A stretch of DNA of 13,189 nt, from contig JACVQI010000033.1 in the NCBI GenBank assembly GCA_015661095.1, positions 1 to 13,189 of the forward strand, written 5' to 3'. The stretch's first letter is position 1; each line of letters begins with the position of its first letter. Shown piece after piece: positions 1-6,541 of the stretch. Made by a program: the position numbers and the translations under genes. This DNA is from Gammaproteobacteria bacterium (GTDB lineage Bacteria; Pseudomonadota; Gammaproteobacteria; Eutrophobiales; Eutrophobiaceae). Under the pieces are notes generated by a model. That model saw only the letters and a program-made list of their open reading frames with translations. It was not told the origin of the DNA and ran no database searches.

Positions 1-60
1 TCTGAACACCATCATTAATACCAGGGCGATGATGACCCACAGCACCAGGTTCTTTGCCAT
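1..60 (-). CDS. ftsH: FtsH, ATP-dependent membrane zinc metalloprotease, N-terminus only
   Basis: Only the first 20 codons lie in the window; the gene runs off the left edge. The visible peptide begins MAKNLVLWVIIALVLMMVF, a short positively charged start followed by a hydrophobic membrane segment, as in the FtsH N-terminus of gammaproteobacteria. FtsH is a hexameric inner-membrane AAA+ protease that degrades misfolded membrane proteins and regulators. The position directly downstream of rlmE on the same strand is the conserved arrangement and supports the call strongly, although no AAA or zinc motif is visible. The start ATG is at 58-60. A GAGGT ribosome-binding-like stretch lies at 76-80, about 15 bases upstream, which is long but usable. 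The 216-bp gap from rlmE is wide and structured, so ftsH may have its own promoter or a structured leader. Confidence 0.9.
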   Translation of the reverse strand, partial: MAKNLVLWVIIALVLMMVFR

Positions 61-87
61 ATCGTTCACACTGTTACCTCAAATTAA

Positions 88-113
88 GGAAACTCTGACG
101 TGTCAGAGTTTCC
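88..113. repeat. Perfect 12-bp inverted repeat upstream of ftsH
   Basis: GGAAACTCTGAC (88-99) and its exact complement GTCAGAGTTTCC (102-113) are separated by two bases. As RNA the loop would open to at least four bases, leaving a stem of about 11 pairs. It sits just before the ftsH ribosome-binding region. On the minus strand it is followed by TTAATTTG rather than a clean T-run, so it is not a convincing terminator. It could be a dyad operator or an mRNA hairpin in the ftsH leader. Confidence 0.75.
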
Positions 114-117
114 GCGT

Positions 118-129
118 TACATCGATGTA
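118..129. repeat. 12-bp perfect palindrome TACATCGATGTA
   Basis: A perfect self-complementary 12-mer between two hairpins of the rlmE-ftsH spacer. With no loop it is better as a dimer-binding DNA site than as an RNA hairpin. No regulator can be assigned. Confidence 0.6.
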
Positions 130-133
130 CCGC

Positions 134-166
134 CATTTTCAATCCCGCCATGGTGGGATTGAAATG
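134..166. repeat. Hairpin with 10-bp core arms, rlmE-ftsH spacer
   Basis: TTTCAATCCC (137-146) and GGGATTGAAA (155-164) are exact complements around the loop GCCATGGT. The arms extend with CAT (134-136) against TG at 165-166 if one T is bulged. The arms look superficially like a CRISPR repeat end, but only one copy is present. On the minus strand the hairpin is not followed by a T-run. Confidence 0.7.
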
Positions 167-170
167 TAAG

Positions 171-200
171 AAAAACAAAAAATCAAATTTTTTGTTTTTT
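171..200. repeat. AT-rich 12-bp inverted repeat with 5-base loop
   Basis: An A-rich arm (171-182, with one C at 176) pairs exactly with a T-rich arm (188-199, with one G at 194) around TCAAA. The stem contains a single G-C pair, so the RNA form would be weak, but the DNA could extrude or bend. It is the most AT-rich spot in the window. Confidence 0.7.
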
Positions 201-203
201 CGT

Positions 204-236
204 GCTCTGGTGATTCATGGATGAATTATTCAGAGC
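204..236. terminator. Long imperfect hairpin just past rlmE
   Basis: GCTCTG (204-209) pairs with CAGAGC (231-236). Inside it, TGATTCAT (211-218) pairs with ATGAATTA (221-228) with one wobble. The hairpin begins 41 bases past the rlmE stop in the direction of transcription. On the minus strand it is followed by ACGAAAAAAC, not T residues; on the plus strand it is followed by TTTCTTAATAATTT. It may act as an mRNA 3' end or processing structure for rlmE, but it is not a textbook terminator on that strand. Confidence 0.35.
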
Positions 237-276
237 TTTCTTAATAATTTCCGCTTATTACTCGAGACCATACTCA

Positions 277-891
277 CTATACATTATAGCCCTGGGCCAG
301 CATATAAAATTCCCGGGAACTGTCGCGCGAAGCCTTCGGTTTTCTATGTTTAACTCTTTGAAAAACATCGACAAGTCGTCGCCGGTATGGTTCGACGTCC
401 GCGCCCTGGAACACCTTGACCAGCAAATTGCCCCCCGGCTTCAGCACGGCAGTCGAAAATTCAAAGACCAGTTCGGCAAGATACATGGAGCGCGCCTGAT
501 CGGTGTGTCTGATACCGGATATATTGGGTGCCATATCGGATATAACAAGGTCAACCCTGCTGCCGGACAAACACCTGAGACAATCGTCCACTGTTTGTTG
601 TTCCGTGAAATCGCCCATGATGAACAACACATCAGGCACGGGCTCCATGGTTAAAATATCGACTGCGATCACTTTCCCTTGAGCACCGACGCGTTCACTG
701 GCGAACTGCGACCAGCTCCCGGGCGCGGCGCCCAGATCGATCACCGTTTGACCCCGGCGAAAGAGATGATCCTGCCTGTCGATTTCCATCAGTTTGTACA
801 CGGCGCGGGAGCGGTATTGCGATTGCCGTGCCTGCCTGACATAAGGATCGCGCTCGTGCTCCTGCACCCAGCGCCTGCTGCTTTTACTCAT
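277..891 (-). CDS. rlmE: RlmE, 23S rRNA (uridine-2552-2'-O)-methyltransferase
   Basis: 204 aa. RlmE (FtsJ/RrmJ) uses S-adenosylmethionine to 2'-O-methylate U2552 in the A-loop of 23S rRNA, a late step of 50S assembly. The SAM-binding motif DLGAAPGSWSQ is at residues 52-62. The catalytic tetrad K-D-K-E is intact: K33 (VYKLMEID), D119 (ISDMAPN), K159 (LLVKVFQG) and E194 (SSREFYML). All four lie exactly five residues before E. coli K38, D124, K164 and E199, so the fold is complete with a slightly shorter N-terminus. The start ATG (889-891) is the natural family start; its ribosome-binding site is weak (AAGGG about 12 bases upstream). The gene lies between greA and ftsH on the same strand. The E. 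coli neighbour yhbY is missing from the 76-bp greA-rlmE gap. Confidence 0.97.
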   Translation of the reverse strand: MSKSSRRWVQEHERDPYVRQARQSQYRSRAVYKLMEIDRQDHLFRRGQTVIDLGAAPGSWSQFASERVGAQGKVIAVDILTMEPVPDVLFIMGDFTEQQTVDDCLRCLSGSRVDLVISDMAPNISGIRHTDQARSMYLAELVFEFSTAVLKPGGNLLVKVFQGADVEPYRRRLVDVFQRVKHRKPKASRDSSREFYMLAQGYNV

Positions 892-967
892 GCAGCAAAA
901 TGTCCCTTTTTAACTTCTCATCTACCACTTTCAACTTTGCACTTGTCGTTTGTGATTTGTGACTGCT
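892..967 (-). repeat. Low-complexity greA-rlmE spacer
   Basis: This 76-bp spacer is built from short near-repeats. Read on the minus strand they include TCACAAATCACAAACGACAAG and then AAGTTGAAAGTGG. It has no gene. It resembles in style the ATTCGT-rich spacer between carA and carB and may belong to the same kind of drifting intergenic repeat. No terminator is visible, so greA and rlmE are probably co-transcribed. Confidence 0.4.
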
Positions 968-1444
968 TTATACGTACTTAATGGCGCGGATCTCATACTC
1001 AACCAAGCCGCCCGGTGCCTTGACTTCAGCGATATCGCCCTCTTCCTTGCCGATCAGTGCCCGGGCAATCGGCGAGGTTATCGAGATCAGACCCAGATTG
1101 ATATCCGCCTCTACCTCTCCGACTATCTGATATGTCACCGCTTTGTCATTATCCAGATTAAACAATTCGACCGTGGCACCGAAAACGACCTTACCATCGG
1201 ACTGAATCCCCGAGATTTCGATTATCCTGGCATTAGCCATGGCGGTTTCCAGGGCCGCGATACGTCCTTCCATGAAACTCTGTTGCTCACGGGCGGCATG
1301 GTACTCGGCATTTTCACTCAGATCGCCGTGGGCCCTGGCTTCCGCAATGGCCTGGGTGATCCTGGGCCGGTCGACCGCTTTTAATTTACTCAATTGCTCG
1401 CGGATGCGGTCGGCACCGCGGGCGGTGATCGGTGTTTTACTCAT
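968..1444 (-). CDS. greA: GreA, transcript cleavage factor
   Basis: 158 aa, the same length as E. coli GreA. GreA inserts its N-terminal coiled coil through the secondary channel of RNA polymerase and promotes cleavage of backtracked RNA. Residues 1-75 form the coiled-coil domain. At its tip the motif HGDLSENAEYHAA carries the two acidic residues D41 and E44 that coordinate the catalytic magnesium. The C-terminal FKBP-like globular domain follows, with the typical SPIARALIGKEEGD segment near residues 123-136. Its ATG overlaps the carB TGA by four bases (ATGA, 1441-1444), so it is almost certainly translated from the car transcript by coupling. The carA-carB-greA linkage is common in gammaproteobacteria. 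Confidence 0.98.
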   Translation of the reverse strand: MSKTPITARGADRIREQLSKLKAVDRPRITQAIAEARAHGDLSENAEYHAAREQQSFMEGRIAALETAMANARIIEISGIQSDGKVVFGATVELFNLDNDKAVTYQIVGEVEADINLGLISITSPIARALIGKEEGDIAEVKAPGGLVEYEIRAIKYV

Positions 1445-4400
1445 CCGGTTATCCCCTGATGCAATTCCTGCAAACGATGCACGCTTACCGACTCCAGACC
1501 GGACATGGCGTGGATGATCGCCTTGGCACCGGCCATGGTGGTCATGTAGAAGACCTTGTGCTGCACGGCCGTACGCCTGATGGAATAGGAATCGGCGGTG
1601 GCCTGTTTGCCTTCCGTCGTGTTTACGATCAGATTGACTTCATCATTTTTCAGCATATCGACGATATGGGGTTGCCCCTCTCTTACTTTATTCACACCCT
1701 GGCATTCCAAACCGGCATCACGCAGGGCCTTGGCGGTGCCATGCGTGGCGCACAACCGGAAGCCCAGCCTTGCCAGATCGCGTGCCACCATCTGGGCAGC
1801 GGGTTTATCGGCGTCGCGGACACTGATAAAAGCCAGGCCGGACTTTGGCACAAGTTCGCCCGCTGCCAGTTGGGCCTTCGCATAAGCCTCACCGAATGTA
1901 GCGCCCACGCCCATGACTTCCCCCGTGGACTTCATTTCCGGCCCCAGTAACGGATCCACACCGGGAAACTTGATAAACGGGAATACCGCTTCCTTGACGG
2001 AATAATACCCGGGTTGTTTGATGGTTGTCACACCCTGGCTGGCCAGGCTTTGCCCGACCATGCAGCGCGCGGCTATTTTCGCCAGGGACACCCCGGTTGC
2101 CTTGGACACAAACGGCACCGTCCGTGAGGCACGCGGGTTGACTTCCAGGACGTAGATATCGTCACCCTGGATGGCGAACTGGATATTCATCAAACCGATA
2201 ACGTTCAAGCCCCGCGCCAATTGTCTGACCTGGCTCGCGAGTTCTCTTTGCACTTCCGCGCTCAGACTGTGCGGCGGCAGCGAACAGGCTGAGTCGCCCG
2301 AATGCACGCCCGCTTGTTCAATATGCTCCATGATGCCGCCGATGATCACCTCATGGCCATCGCAGATGGCATCGACATCGACTTCGATGGCATTACTCAG
2401 AAACCGGTCCAGCAATACCGGGGAAGCATTGGAAACCGCCACTGCCCGGTCCATGTATACATGCAGATCGGAAACATCGTACACAATCTCCATCGCCCGG
2501 CCACCCAGGACATAGGACGGTCTGACGACCAGCGGATAACCGATTTCAGCGGCCCCTGCCACCGCCTCCTGCGCGTTCCTCGCGATCCGGTTGGGCGGCT
2601 GTTTCAAAGCAAGTTTCTCGATTAATTGCTGAAAGCGTTCCCGATCCTCCGCCAGGTCGATAGAATCCGGTGAAGTGCCAATAATCGGGGCACCGGCCGC
2701 CTCCAGATCGCGCGCCAACTTCAGGGGAGTCTGACCGCCATACTGAACGATCACGCCCAGGGGTTTCTCAACCTCGATGATCTCAAGCACGTCTTCCAGC
2801 GTCAAAGGTTCGAAATATAAACGATCCGACGTATCGTAATCGGTCGAGACGGTTTCCGGGTTACAGTTCACCATGATGGTTTCATACCCGGCCTCGCGCA
2901 TAGCCAGCGCCGCATGCACGCAACAATAATCAAATTCAATGCCCTGGCCAATGCGGTTGGGCCCGCCGCCCAGCACCATGATTTTCTGCCGCTCACTCGG
3001 CAGCGCCTCGCATTCCTCTTCATAGGTGGAATACAGGTAAGCCGTGGTCGCGGCGAATTCAGCGGCGCAGGAATCGACCCGTTTGTATACCGGCCGTACC
3101 AACAACTGCTGGCGCAGGCGGCGGATGGTAGCTTCCTGACTGCCCAGCAGATGCGCCAGCCGGCTGTCGGAAAAGCCTTTCCGTTTCAGGCGCCGCAGAT
3201 GTTGCGCGTCCAGCCGCTCCAGTGACAACTGCCGCAATTGTTCCTCCTCCTCCACAAGGTCCTTGATCTGATATAAAAACCAGGGATCGATGCGGCTGAA
3301 ATCATGGACTTCAGCAACCGAAAATCCATGGCGGAAGGCATCGGCGACATAGAGCAGGCGCGAACCGCGCGGCACACGCAACTGCTGCTGTATGGTCTCC
3401 CTGACGTCCGCGTCGTCCGGCCGGACCTGTTCATTTAAACCGTCCAACTGGGTTTCCAGACCGCGCAAGGCCTTCTGCAGCGACTCCTGGAACGTGCGGC
3501 CAATGGCCATGACCTCGCCCACCGATTTCATCTGCGTGGTCAGGCGATCATCCGCCTGGGGAAACTTCTCGAAGGTGAAGCGGGGGATCTTGGTGACGAT
3601 GTAGTCGATGGTCGGTTCGAAGGAAGCCGGCGTAGCGCCACCCGTTATTTCATTCTCCAGTTCATCCAGGGTGTAGCCCACCGCCAGCTTGGCGGCCACT
3701 CTGGCAATGGGAAAACCGGTAGCCTTGGAGGCGAGGGCTGAGGAGCGCGAGACACGCGGATTCATTTCGATGATATTCAGTTCGCCATTGGCGGGATTGA
3801 CAGCGAACTGCACATTGGAACCGCCGGTATCGACGCCGATCTCCCGTAATACCGCGATCGAGGCGTTGCGCATGATCTGGTATTCCTTGTCAGTCAGGGT
3901 CAAAGCCGGGGCCACCGTGATCGAATCACCGGTGTGCACGCCCATGGGATCCAGATTTTCTATCGAACAGATGATGATGCAATTATCTTTATGGTCCCGG
4001 ACCACTTCCATCTCAAATTCCTTCCAGCCGATTACGGACTGTTCCAGCAGGACTTCATTGGTCGGCGAGGCATCGAGCCCGCGTTCACACAACTCGGCGA
4101 ATTCCTCCTTGTTATAGGCTATACCACCGCCGCTGCCACCGAGGGTGAAGGACGGCCGGATGATAATTGGATAACCGATCTCTGCCTGTACGCGCCAGGC
4201 CTGTTCCATATTGTGGGCCAGGCCTGACCTGGGAAGTTTGAGGCCGATCTTGCGCATGGCATCGCGAAACCGCTCCCGGTCTTCGGCCTTGTCGATCGCC
4301 TCGCGGCTGGCCCCGATCATCTCCACGCCATATTCGGCCAGTACGCCTTCGCGGGCCAGGTCCAGAGCGCAGTTCAGAGCCGTCTGGCCGCCCATGGTCG

Positions 4401-4662
4401 GTAACAAGGCATCGGGCCGTTCCCTGGCGATGATCCGGGCGATGGTGCGCCAGTTGATAGGTTCGATATAAGTGGCGTCGGCCATTTCCGGATCGGTCAT
4501 GATGGTCGCCGGATTGGAATTGACCAGGATGACGCGATAGCCCTCCTCGCGCAGCGCCTTACAGGCCTGGGCGCCGGAATAATCGAATTCGCAGGCCTGG
4601 CCGATGACGATAGGACCGGCCCCGATCAGCAAAACACTTTTTATATCGGTTCGTTTGGGCAT
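1441..4662 (-). CDS. carB: CarB, carbamoyl-phosphate synthase large chain
   Basis: 1073 aa, the same length as the E. coli enzyme and nearly identical at its start (MPKRTDIKS followed by GAGPIVIGQACEFDYSGAQACKALREEGY). CarB makes carbamoyl phosphate from bicarbonate, two ATP and the ammonia released by CarA, feeding arginine and pyrimidine synthesis. Four parts are visible: the carboxyphosphate ATP-grasp domain (about 1-400, with PSFTLGGSGGGIAYN and ENLDPMGVHTGDSITVAPA), the oligomerisation domain (about 400-550), the second ATP-grasp domain (about 550-935, with VLGGGPNRIGQGIEFDYCC), and the C-terminal allosteric domain with ATHGTAKAL and NTTEGK, which in E. coli binds UMP, IMP and near the ornithine site. 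No frameshift is seen. The ATG has no clear ribosome-binding site. The end overlaps greA by four bases. Confidence 0.99.
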   Translation of the reverse strand: MPKRTDIKSVLLIGAGPIVIGQACEFDYSGAQACKALREEGYRVILVNSNPATIMTDPEMADATYIEPINWRTIARIIARERPDALLPTMGGQTALNCALDLAREGVLAEYGVEMIGASREAIDKAEDRERFRDAMRKIGLKLPRSGLAHNMEQAWRVQAEIGYPIIIRPSFTLGGSGGGIAYNKEEFAELCERGLDASPTNEVLLEQSVIGWKEFEMEVVRDHKDNCIIICSIENLDPMGVHTGDSITVAPALTLTDKEYQIMRNASIAVLREIGVDTGGSNVQFAVNPANGELNIIEMNPRVSRSSALASKATGFPIARVAAKLAVGYTLDELENEITGGATPASFEPTIDYIVTKIPRFTFEKFPQADDRLTTQMKSVGEVMAIGRTFQESLQKALRGLETQLDGLNEQVRPDDADVRETIQQQLRVPRGSRLLYVADAFRHGFSVAEVHDFSRIDPWFLYQIKDLVEEEEQLRQLSLERLDAQHLRRLKRKGFSDSRLAHLLGSQEATIRRLRQQLLVRPVYKRVDSCAAEFAATTAYLYSTYEEECEALPSERQKIMVLGGGPNRIGQGIEFDYCCVHAALAMREAGYETIMVNCNPETVSTDYDTSDRLYFEPLTLEDVLEIIEVEKPLGVIVQYGGQTPLKLARDLEAAGAPIIGTSPDSIDLAEDRERFQQLIEKLALKQPPNRIARNAQEAVAGAAEIGYPLVVRPSYVLGGRAMEIVYDVSDLHVYMDRAVAVSNASPVLLDRFLSNAIEVDVDAICDGHEVIIGGIMEHIEQAGVHSGDSACSLPPHSLSAEVQRELASQVRQLARGLNVIGLMNIQFAIQGDDIYVLEVNPRASRTVPFVSKATGVSLAKIAARCMVGQSLASQGVTTIKQPGYYSVKEAVFPFIKFPGVDPLLGPEMKSTGEVMGVGATFGEAYAKAQLAAGELVPKSGLAFISVRDADKPAAQMVARDLARLGFRLCATHGTAKALRDAGLECQGVNKVREGQPHIVDMLKNDEVNLIVNTTEGKQATADSYSIRRTAVQHKVFYMTTMAGAKAIIHAMSGLESVSVHRLQELHQGITG

Positions 4663-4698
4663 ACATTTACAGTTAAATCTTACTTTACATACAGTAAC

Positions 4699-4762
4699 GT
4701 AATTCGTGATTCGTTATGTGTGATTAGTCGACACCAATTACGAGTCACGAATAACGAATTAC
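4699..4762. repeat. Large imperfect inverted repeat between carA and carB
   Basis: GTAATTCGTGATTCGT (4699-4714) and ACGAATAACGAATTAC (4747-4762) are complementary at 15 of 16 positions. The 32-base loop centres on GTCGAC (4727-4732). Each arm is itself made of ATTCGT-like units (ATTCGTGATTCGT), and more TGATT/AATTAC units lie in the loop and flank. It fills most of the 110-bp gap between the two subunit genes. It has no T-run, so read-through into carB is expected. It may be a mobile or drifting intergenic repeat, or a processing hairpin. Confidence 0.7.
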
Positions 4763-4772
4763 AATTCACCAA

Positions 4773-5909
4773 TCACCTTCTCTCTTGCATTAATTGAATA
4801 AAGCGGTCAAATAAGGGCCGGATATCATGCGGGCCGGGACTGGCTTCGGGATGGCCCTGGAAACTGAAAGCGGGATAGTCCTTGTGCCGGAGCCCCTGCA
4901 ACGAACCATCAAACAAGGAACGATGAGTCGCCTGCACATGCGCGGGCAAACTGCCTTCGTCCACGGCGAAGCCGTGATTCTGGCAGGTGATCATAACCCG
5001 GCCGGTATGCAGATCCTGCACCGGATGGTTGGCGCCATGATGCCCGAATTTCATTTTTATCGTTTTAGCGCCTGCTGCCAGTGCCAGCAATTGATGCCCC
5101 AGACAGATTCCGAACACAGGTATCCTGCTCGGCAAAATCTCCCGGATAGCCGCAATAGCGTAATCACACGGTTCCGGATCGCCTGGACCATTGGAAAGAA
5201 ATACGCCATCCGGCTTCTCCTTCAGCACTTCCCGCGCCGACGTTTCCGCCGGCACCACCGTTAACCGGCAACCCAGATCAGAAAGAATGCGCAGAATATT
5301 GCGTTTGATCCCGAAATCATAGGCAAGCACATGATAATCCGAGCCTGCGGCCGGTTTCGCTGCCGGTAGCCCATCTGTCAACGACCAGGTTCCCTGGGTC
5401 CAGCTATAACGGTTTTTGGTCGACACCAGCCGCGCCAGATCCGCCCCCTGCAATCCCGGAAAGTCCCGGGCCACACGGATGGCCTCGGCTGTATCCAGCT
5501 TGTCTCCCGCCATGATGCAGCCATTCTGGGCCCCCTTATTGCGCAAGATCCGGGTGAGCCGGCGGGTATCGATGTCGGCAATACCGACAACCTGCTGCCG
5601 GACCAGGTACTGATCCAGGGCTTCTTCACTGCGCCAGTTACTGAGATGGGAGGGCAGATCACGAATCACCAGACCGCTGACGTAAGCCCTTCCGGATTCT
5701 TCGTCTTCCCGAGTCGTGCCGGTGTTGCCGATGTGCGGTTGGGTGAGGGTGACTATTTGCTGATAATAGGAAGGGTCCGTCAGTATTTCCTGATAACCCG
5801 TGATGGCAGTATTGAACACCACTTCGCCGGATGATTTACCCTGCACCCCTATAGACTGACCATAAAATAGACTACCATCTGCTAATGCCAGTATTGCCGA
5901 ATGCGTCAA
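4773..5909 (-). CDS. carA: CarA, carbamoyl-phosphate synthase small (glutaminase) chain
   Basis: 378 aa from a TTG start at 5907-5909. CarA hydrolyses glutamine and channels ammonia to CarB. The N-terminal half carries GEVVFNTAITGYQEILTDPSY; the C-terminal half is a class I glutamine amidotransferase with GICLGHQ and FQGHPEASPGPHD. Counted from the TTG, the catalytic triad falls at C269, H353 and E355, exactly the E. coli numbers. This strongly supports the start, as does CGGAG six to seven bases upstream. An in-frame ATG at 6012-6014 would add 35 residues with no family match and would run through the leader hairpin and the promoter, so I reject it. The neighbour upstream is a divergent Rieske gene rather than dapB, which often precedes carA. 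Confidence 0.97.
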   Translation of the reverse strand: MTHSAILALADGSLFYGQSIGVQGKSSGEVVFNTAITGYQEILTDPSYYQQIVTLTQPHIGNTGTTREDEESGRAYVSGLVIRDLPSHLSNWRSEEALDQYLVRQQVVGIADIDTRRLTRILRNKGAQNGCIMAGDKLDTAEAIRVARDFPGLQGADLARLVSTKNRYSWTQGTWSLTDGLPAAKPAAGSDYHVLAYDFGIKRNILRILSDLGCRLTVVPAETSAREVLKEKPDGVFLSNGPGDPEPCDYAIAAIREILPSRIPVFGICLGHQLLALAAGAKTIKMKFGHHGANHPVQDLHTGRVMITCQNHGFAVDEGSLPAHVQATHRSLFDGSLQGLRHKDYPAFSFQGHPEASPGPHDIRPLFDRFIQLMQERR

Positions 5910-5915
5910 ACAAAT

Positions 5916-5920
5916 CTCCG
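5916..5920 (-). promoter_or_regulatory. Ribosome-binding site that fixes the TTG start of carA
   Basis: CGGAG on the minus strand, followed by ATTTGT and then TTG ACG CAT. The spacing of six bases is ideal. It selects the TTG over the upstream in-frame ATG. Confidence 0.8.
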
Positions 5921-5933
5921 AATAGATACATAG

Positions 5934-5967
5934 ACAAAACGGGAGCAGCCTCGCGGCTGTTCCCGTT
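5934..5967 (-). terminator. Terminator-like hairpin in the carA leader (possible attenuator)
   Basis: On the minus strand AACGGGAACAGCC pairs with GGCTGCTCCCGTT (13 bp, one wobble) around a GCGA loop, which is a GNRA-type tetraloop. It is followed at once by TTTTGTCT. This is the best intrinsic-terminator shape in the window. It lies between the proposed carA promoter and the carA ribosome-binding site. It could attenuate carAB, or be the old terminator of a gene that once lay upstream. The leader before it is only about 10 bases long, leaving little room for an antiterminator. Confidence 0.65.
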
Positions 5968-5983
5968 CTTATTAATTTCCGGA

Positions 5984-6013
5984 ATTGTACTGAACTGACC
6001 TGATTGCTGTCCA
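5984..6013 (-). promoter_or_regulatory. Sigma-70-type promoter for carA
   Basis: On the minus strand TGGACA (6008-6013) and TACAAT (5984-5989) are separated by 18 bases. Each matches the consensus hexamer at five of six positions. Transcription would begin near 5977, about 68 bases before the TTG start. Identification is by eye only. Confidence 0.55.
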
Positions 6014-6040
6014 TTCAAACGGGAGTAACCACTTCACGCC

Positions 6041-6385
6041 ATGGCAGATGAAAAAATCCACTTATGCGTACTGACTGAGCTGGCGGCGAATCCAGCCATG
6101 GGTTTTGCCATTAAATCGGGAGGCGGGGATCTACATATTTTCGTTGTTCGACACAACGACCGGCTGTATGGCTATATCAATCGCTGTCCCCATACCGGCG
6201 TCAATCTGGACTGGCTGCTGGATCAATTCCTGGACGCCACCGGTAAACTCATCACCTGTGCGACCCACGGTGCGCAATTCCGTATCGAAGACGGTTATTG
6301 CATTCATGGCCCCTGTAGCGGTGAGTCCCTGACTCCAATCGCAATCAGTAGCCATGATGGCTGGGTTTTCCTGCAACCCGGCTAG
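6041..6385 (+). CDS. Small soluble Rieske [2Fe-2S] protein
   Basis: 114 aa, about the size of a Rieske-type ferredoxin. The cluster ligands are clear: C49-P-H51 (CPHTG) and C73-A-T-H76 (CATHGA). The following GYCIHGPCSGESLTPI segment forms the usual proline loop and carries two further cysteines (C87, C92). There is no signal peptide, membrane segment or oxygenase domain, so it is probably a cytoplasmic electron carrier or an accessory subunit. H51 and C73 are 21 residues apart, a little longer than I expect for simple Rieske ferredoxins, with an insert LDWLLDQFLDATG. The start is fixed by an in-frame TAA at 6026-6028; GGGAG at 6021-6025 is rather distant. It is divergent from carA and is the first gene of the plus-strand cluster. 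The redox partner is unknown. Confidence 0.9.
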   Translation: MADEKIHLCVLTELAANPAMGFAIKSGGGDLHIFVVRHNDRLYGYINRCPHTGVNLDWLLDQFLDATGKLITCATHGAQFRIEDGYCIHGPCSGESLTPIAISSHDGWVFLQPG

Positions 6386-6427
6386 CAGCCTGTTGGTAAC
6401 GACAAGTCTGCATACAAACGGGATTTT

Positions 6428-6458
6428 TTGTGTCGAATAGACTATTTATGCCTATAAT
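6428..6458 (+). promoter_or_regulatory. Putative promoter for the Sel1-repeat kinase
   Basis: A perfect TATAAT at 6453-6458 has a TG two bases before it, near the extended -10 position. The -35 is poor: TTGTGT at 6428-6433, with a 19-base spacer. Transcription would start near 6465 and give a leader of about 77 bases carrying the nested inverted repeat at 6479-6510. Confidence 0.4.
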
Positions 6459-6478
6459 CTGAAGGGTTACAGCTGGTA

Positions 6479-6510
6479 ATTCCGCTAATCTATTGCAATA
6501 CAAGCGGAAT
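6479..6510. repeat. Nested inverted repeat upstream of the Sel1-repeat kinase
   Basis: ATTCCGCT (6479-6486) and AGCGGAAT (6503-6510) are exact complements. Between them lies TATTGCAATA (6491-6500), itself a perfect 10-bp palindrome. The element ends 31 bases before the ATG. It fits a dimeric or tetrameric regulator site or a 5'-leader hairpin; no known regulator consensus is recognised. Confidence 0.55.
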
Positions 6511-6541
6511 ATTGCATATGCTTTAATTTCTATCCGGCAAT

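Noticed and set aside
137..164. CRISPR-like repeat (arm ending GGGATTGAAA)
   Set aside because: Only a single copy is present and no second repeat with spacers follows; it is one of several hairpins in the same gap.
1432..4471. Several long open frames on the plus strand opposite carB and greA
   Set aside because: They are shadows of highly conserved minus-strand genes and show no family motifs.
5910..6014. 35-residue N-terminal extension of CarA from an upstream ATG
   Set aside because: The extra residues match nothing in the family and overlap the leader hairpin and promoter; the TTG start gives exact E. coli numbering of the catalytic triad.
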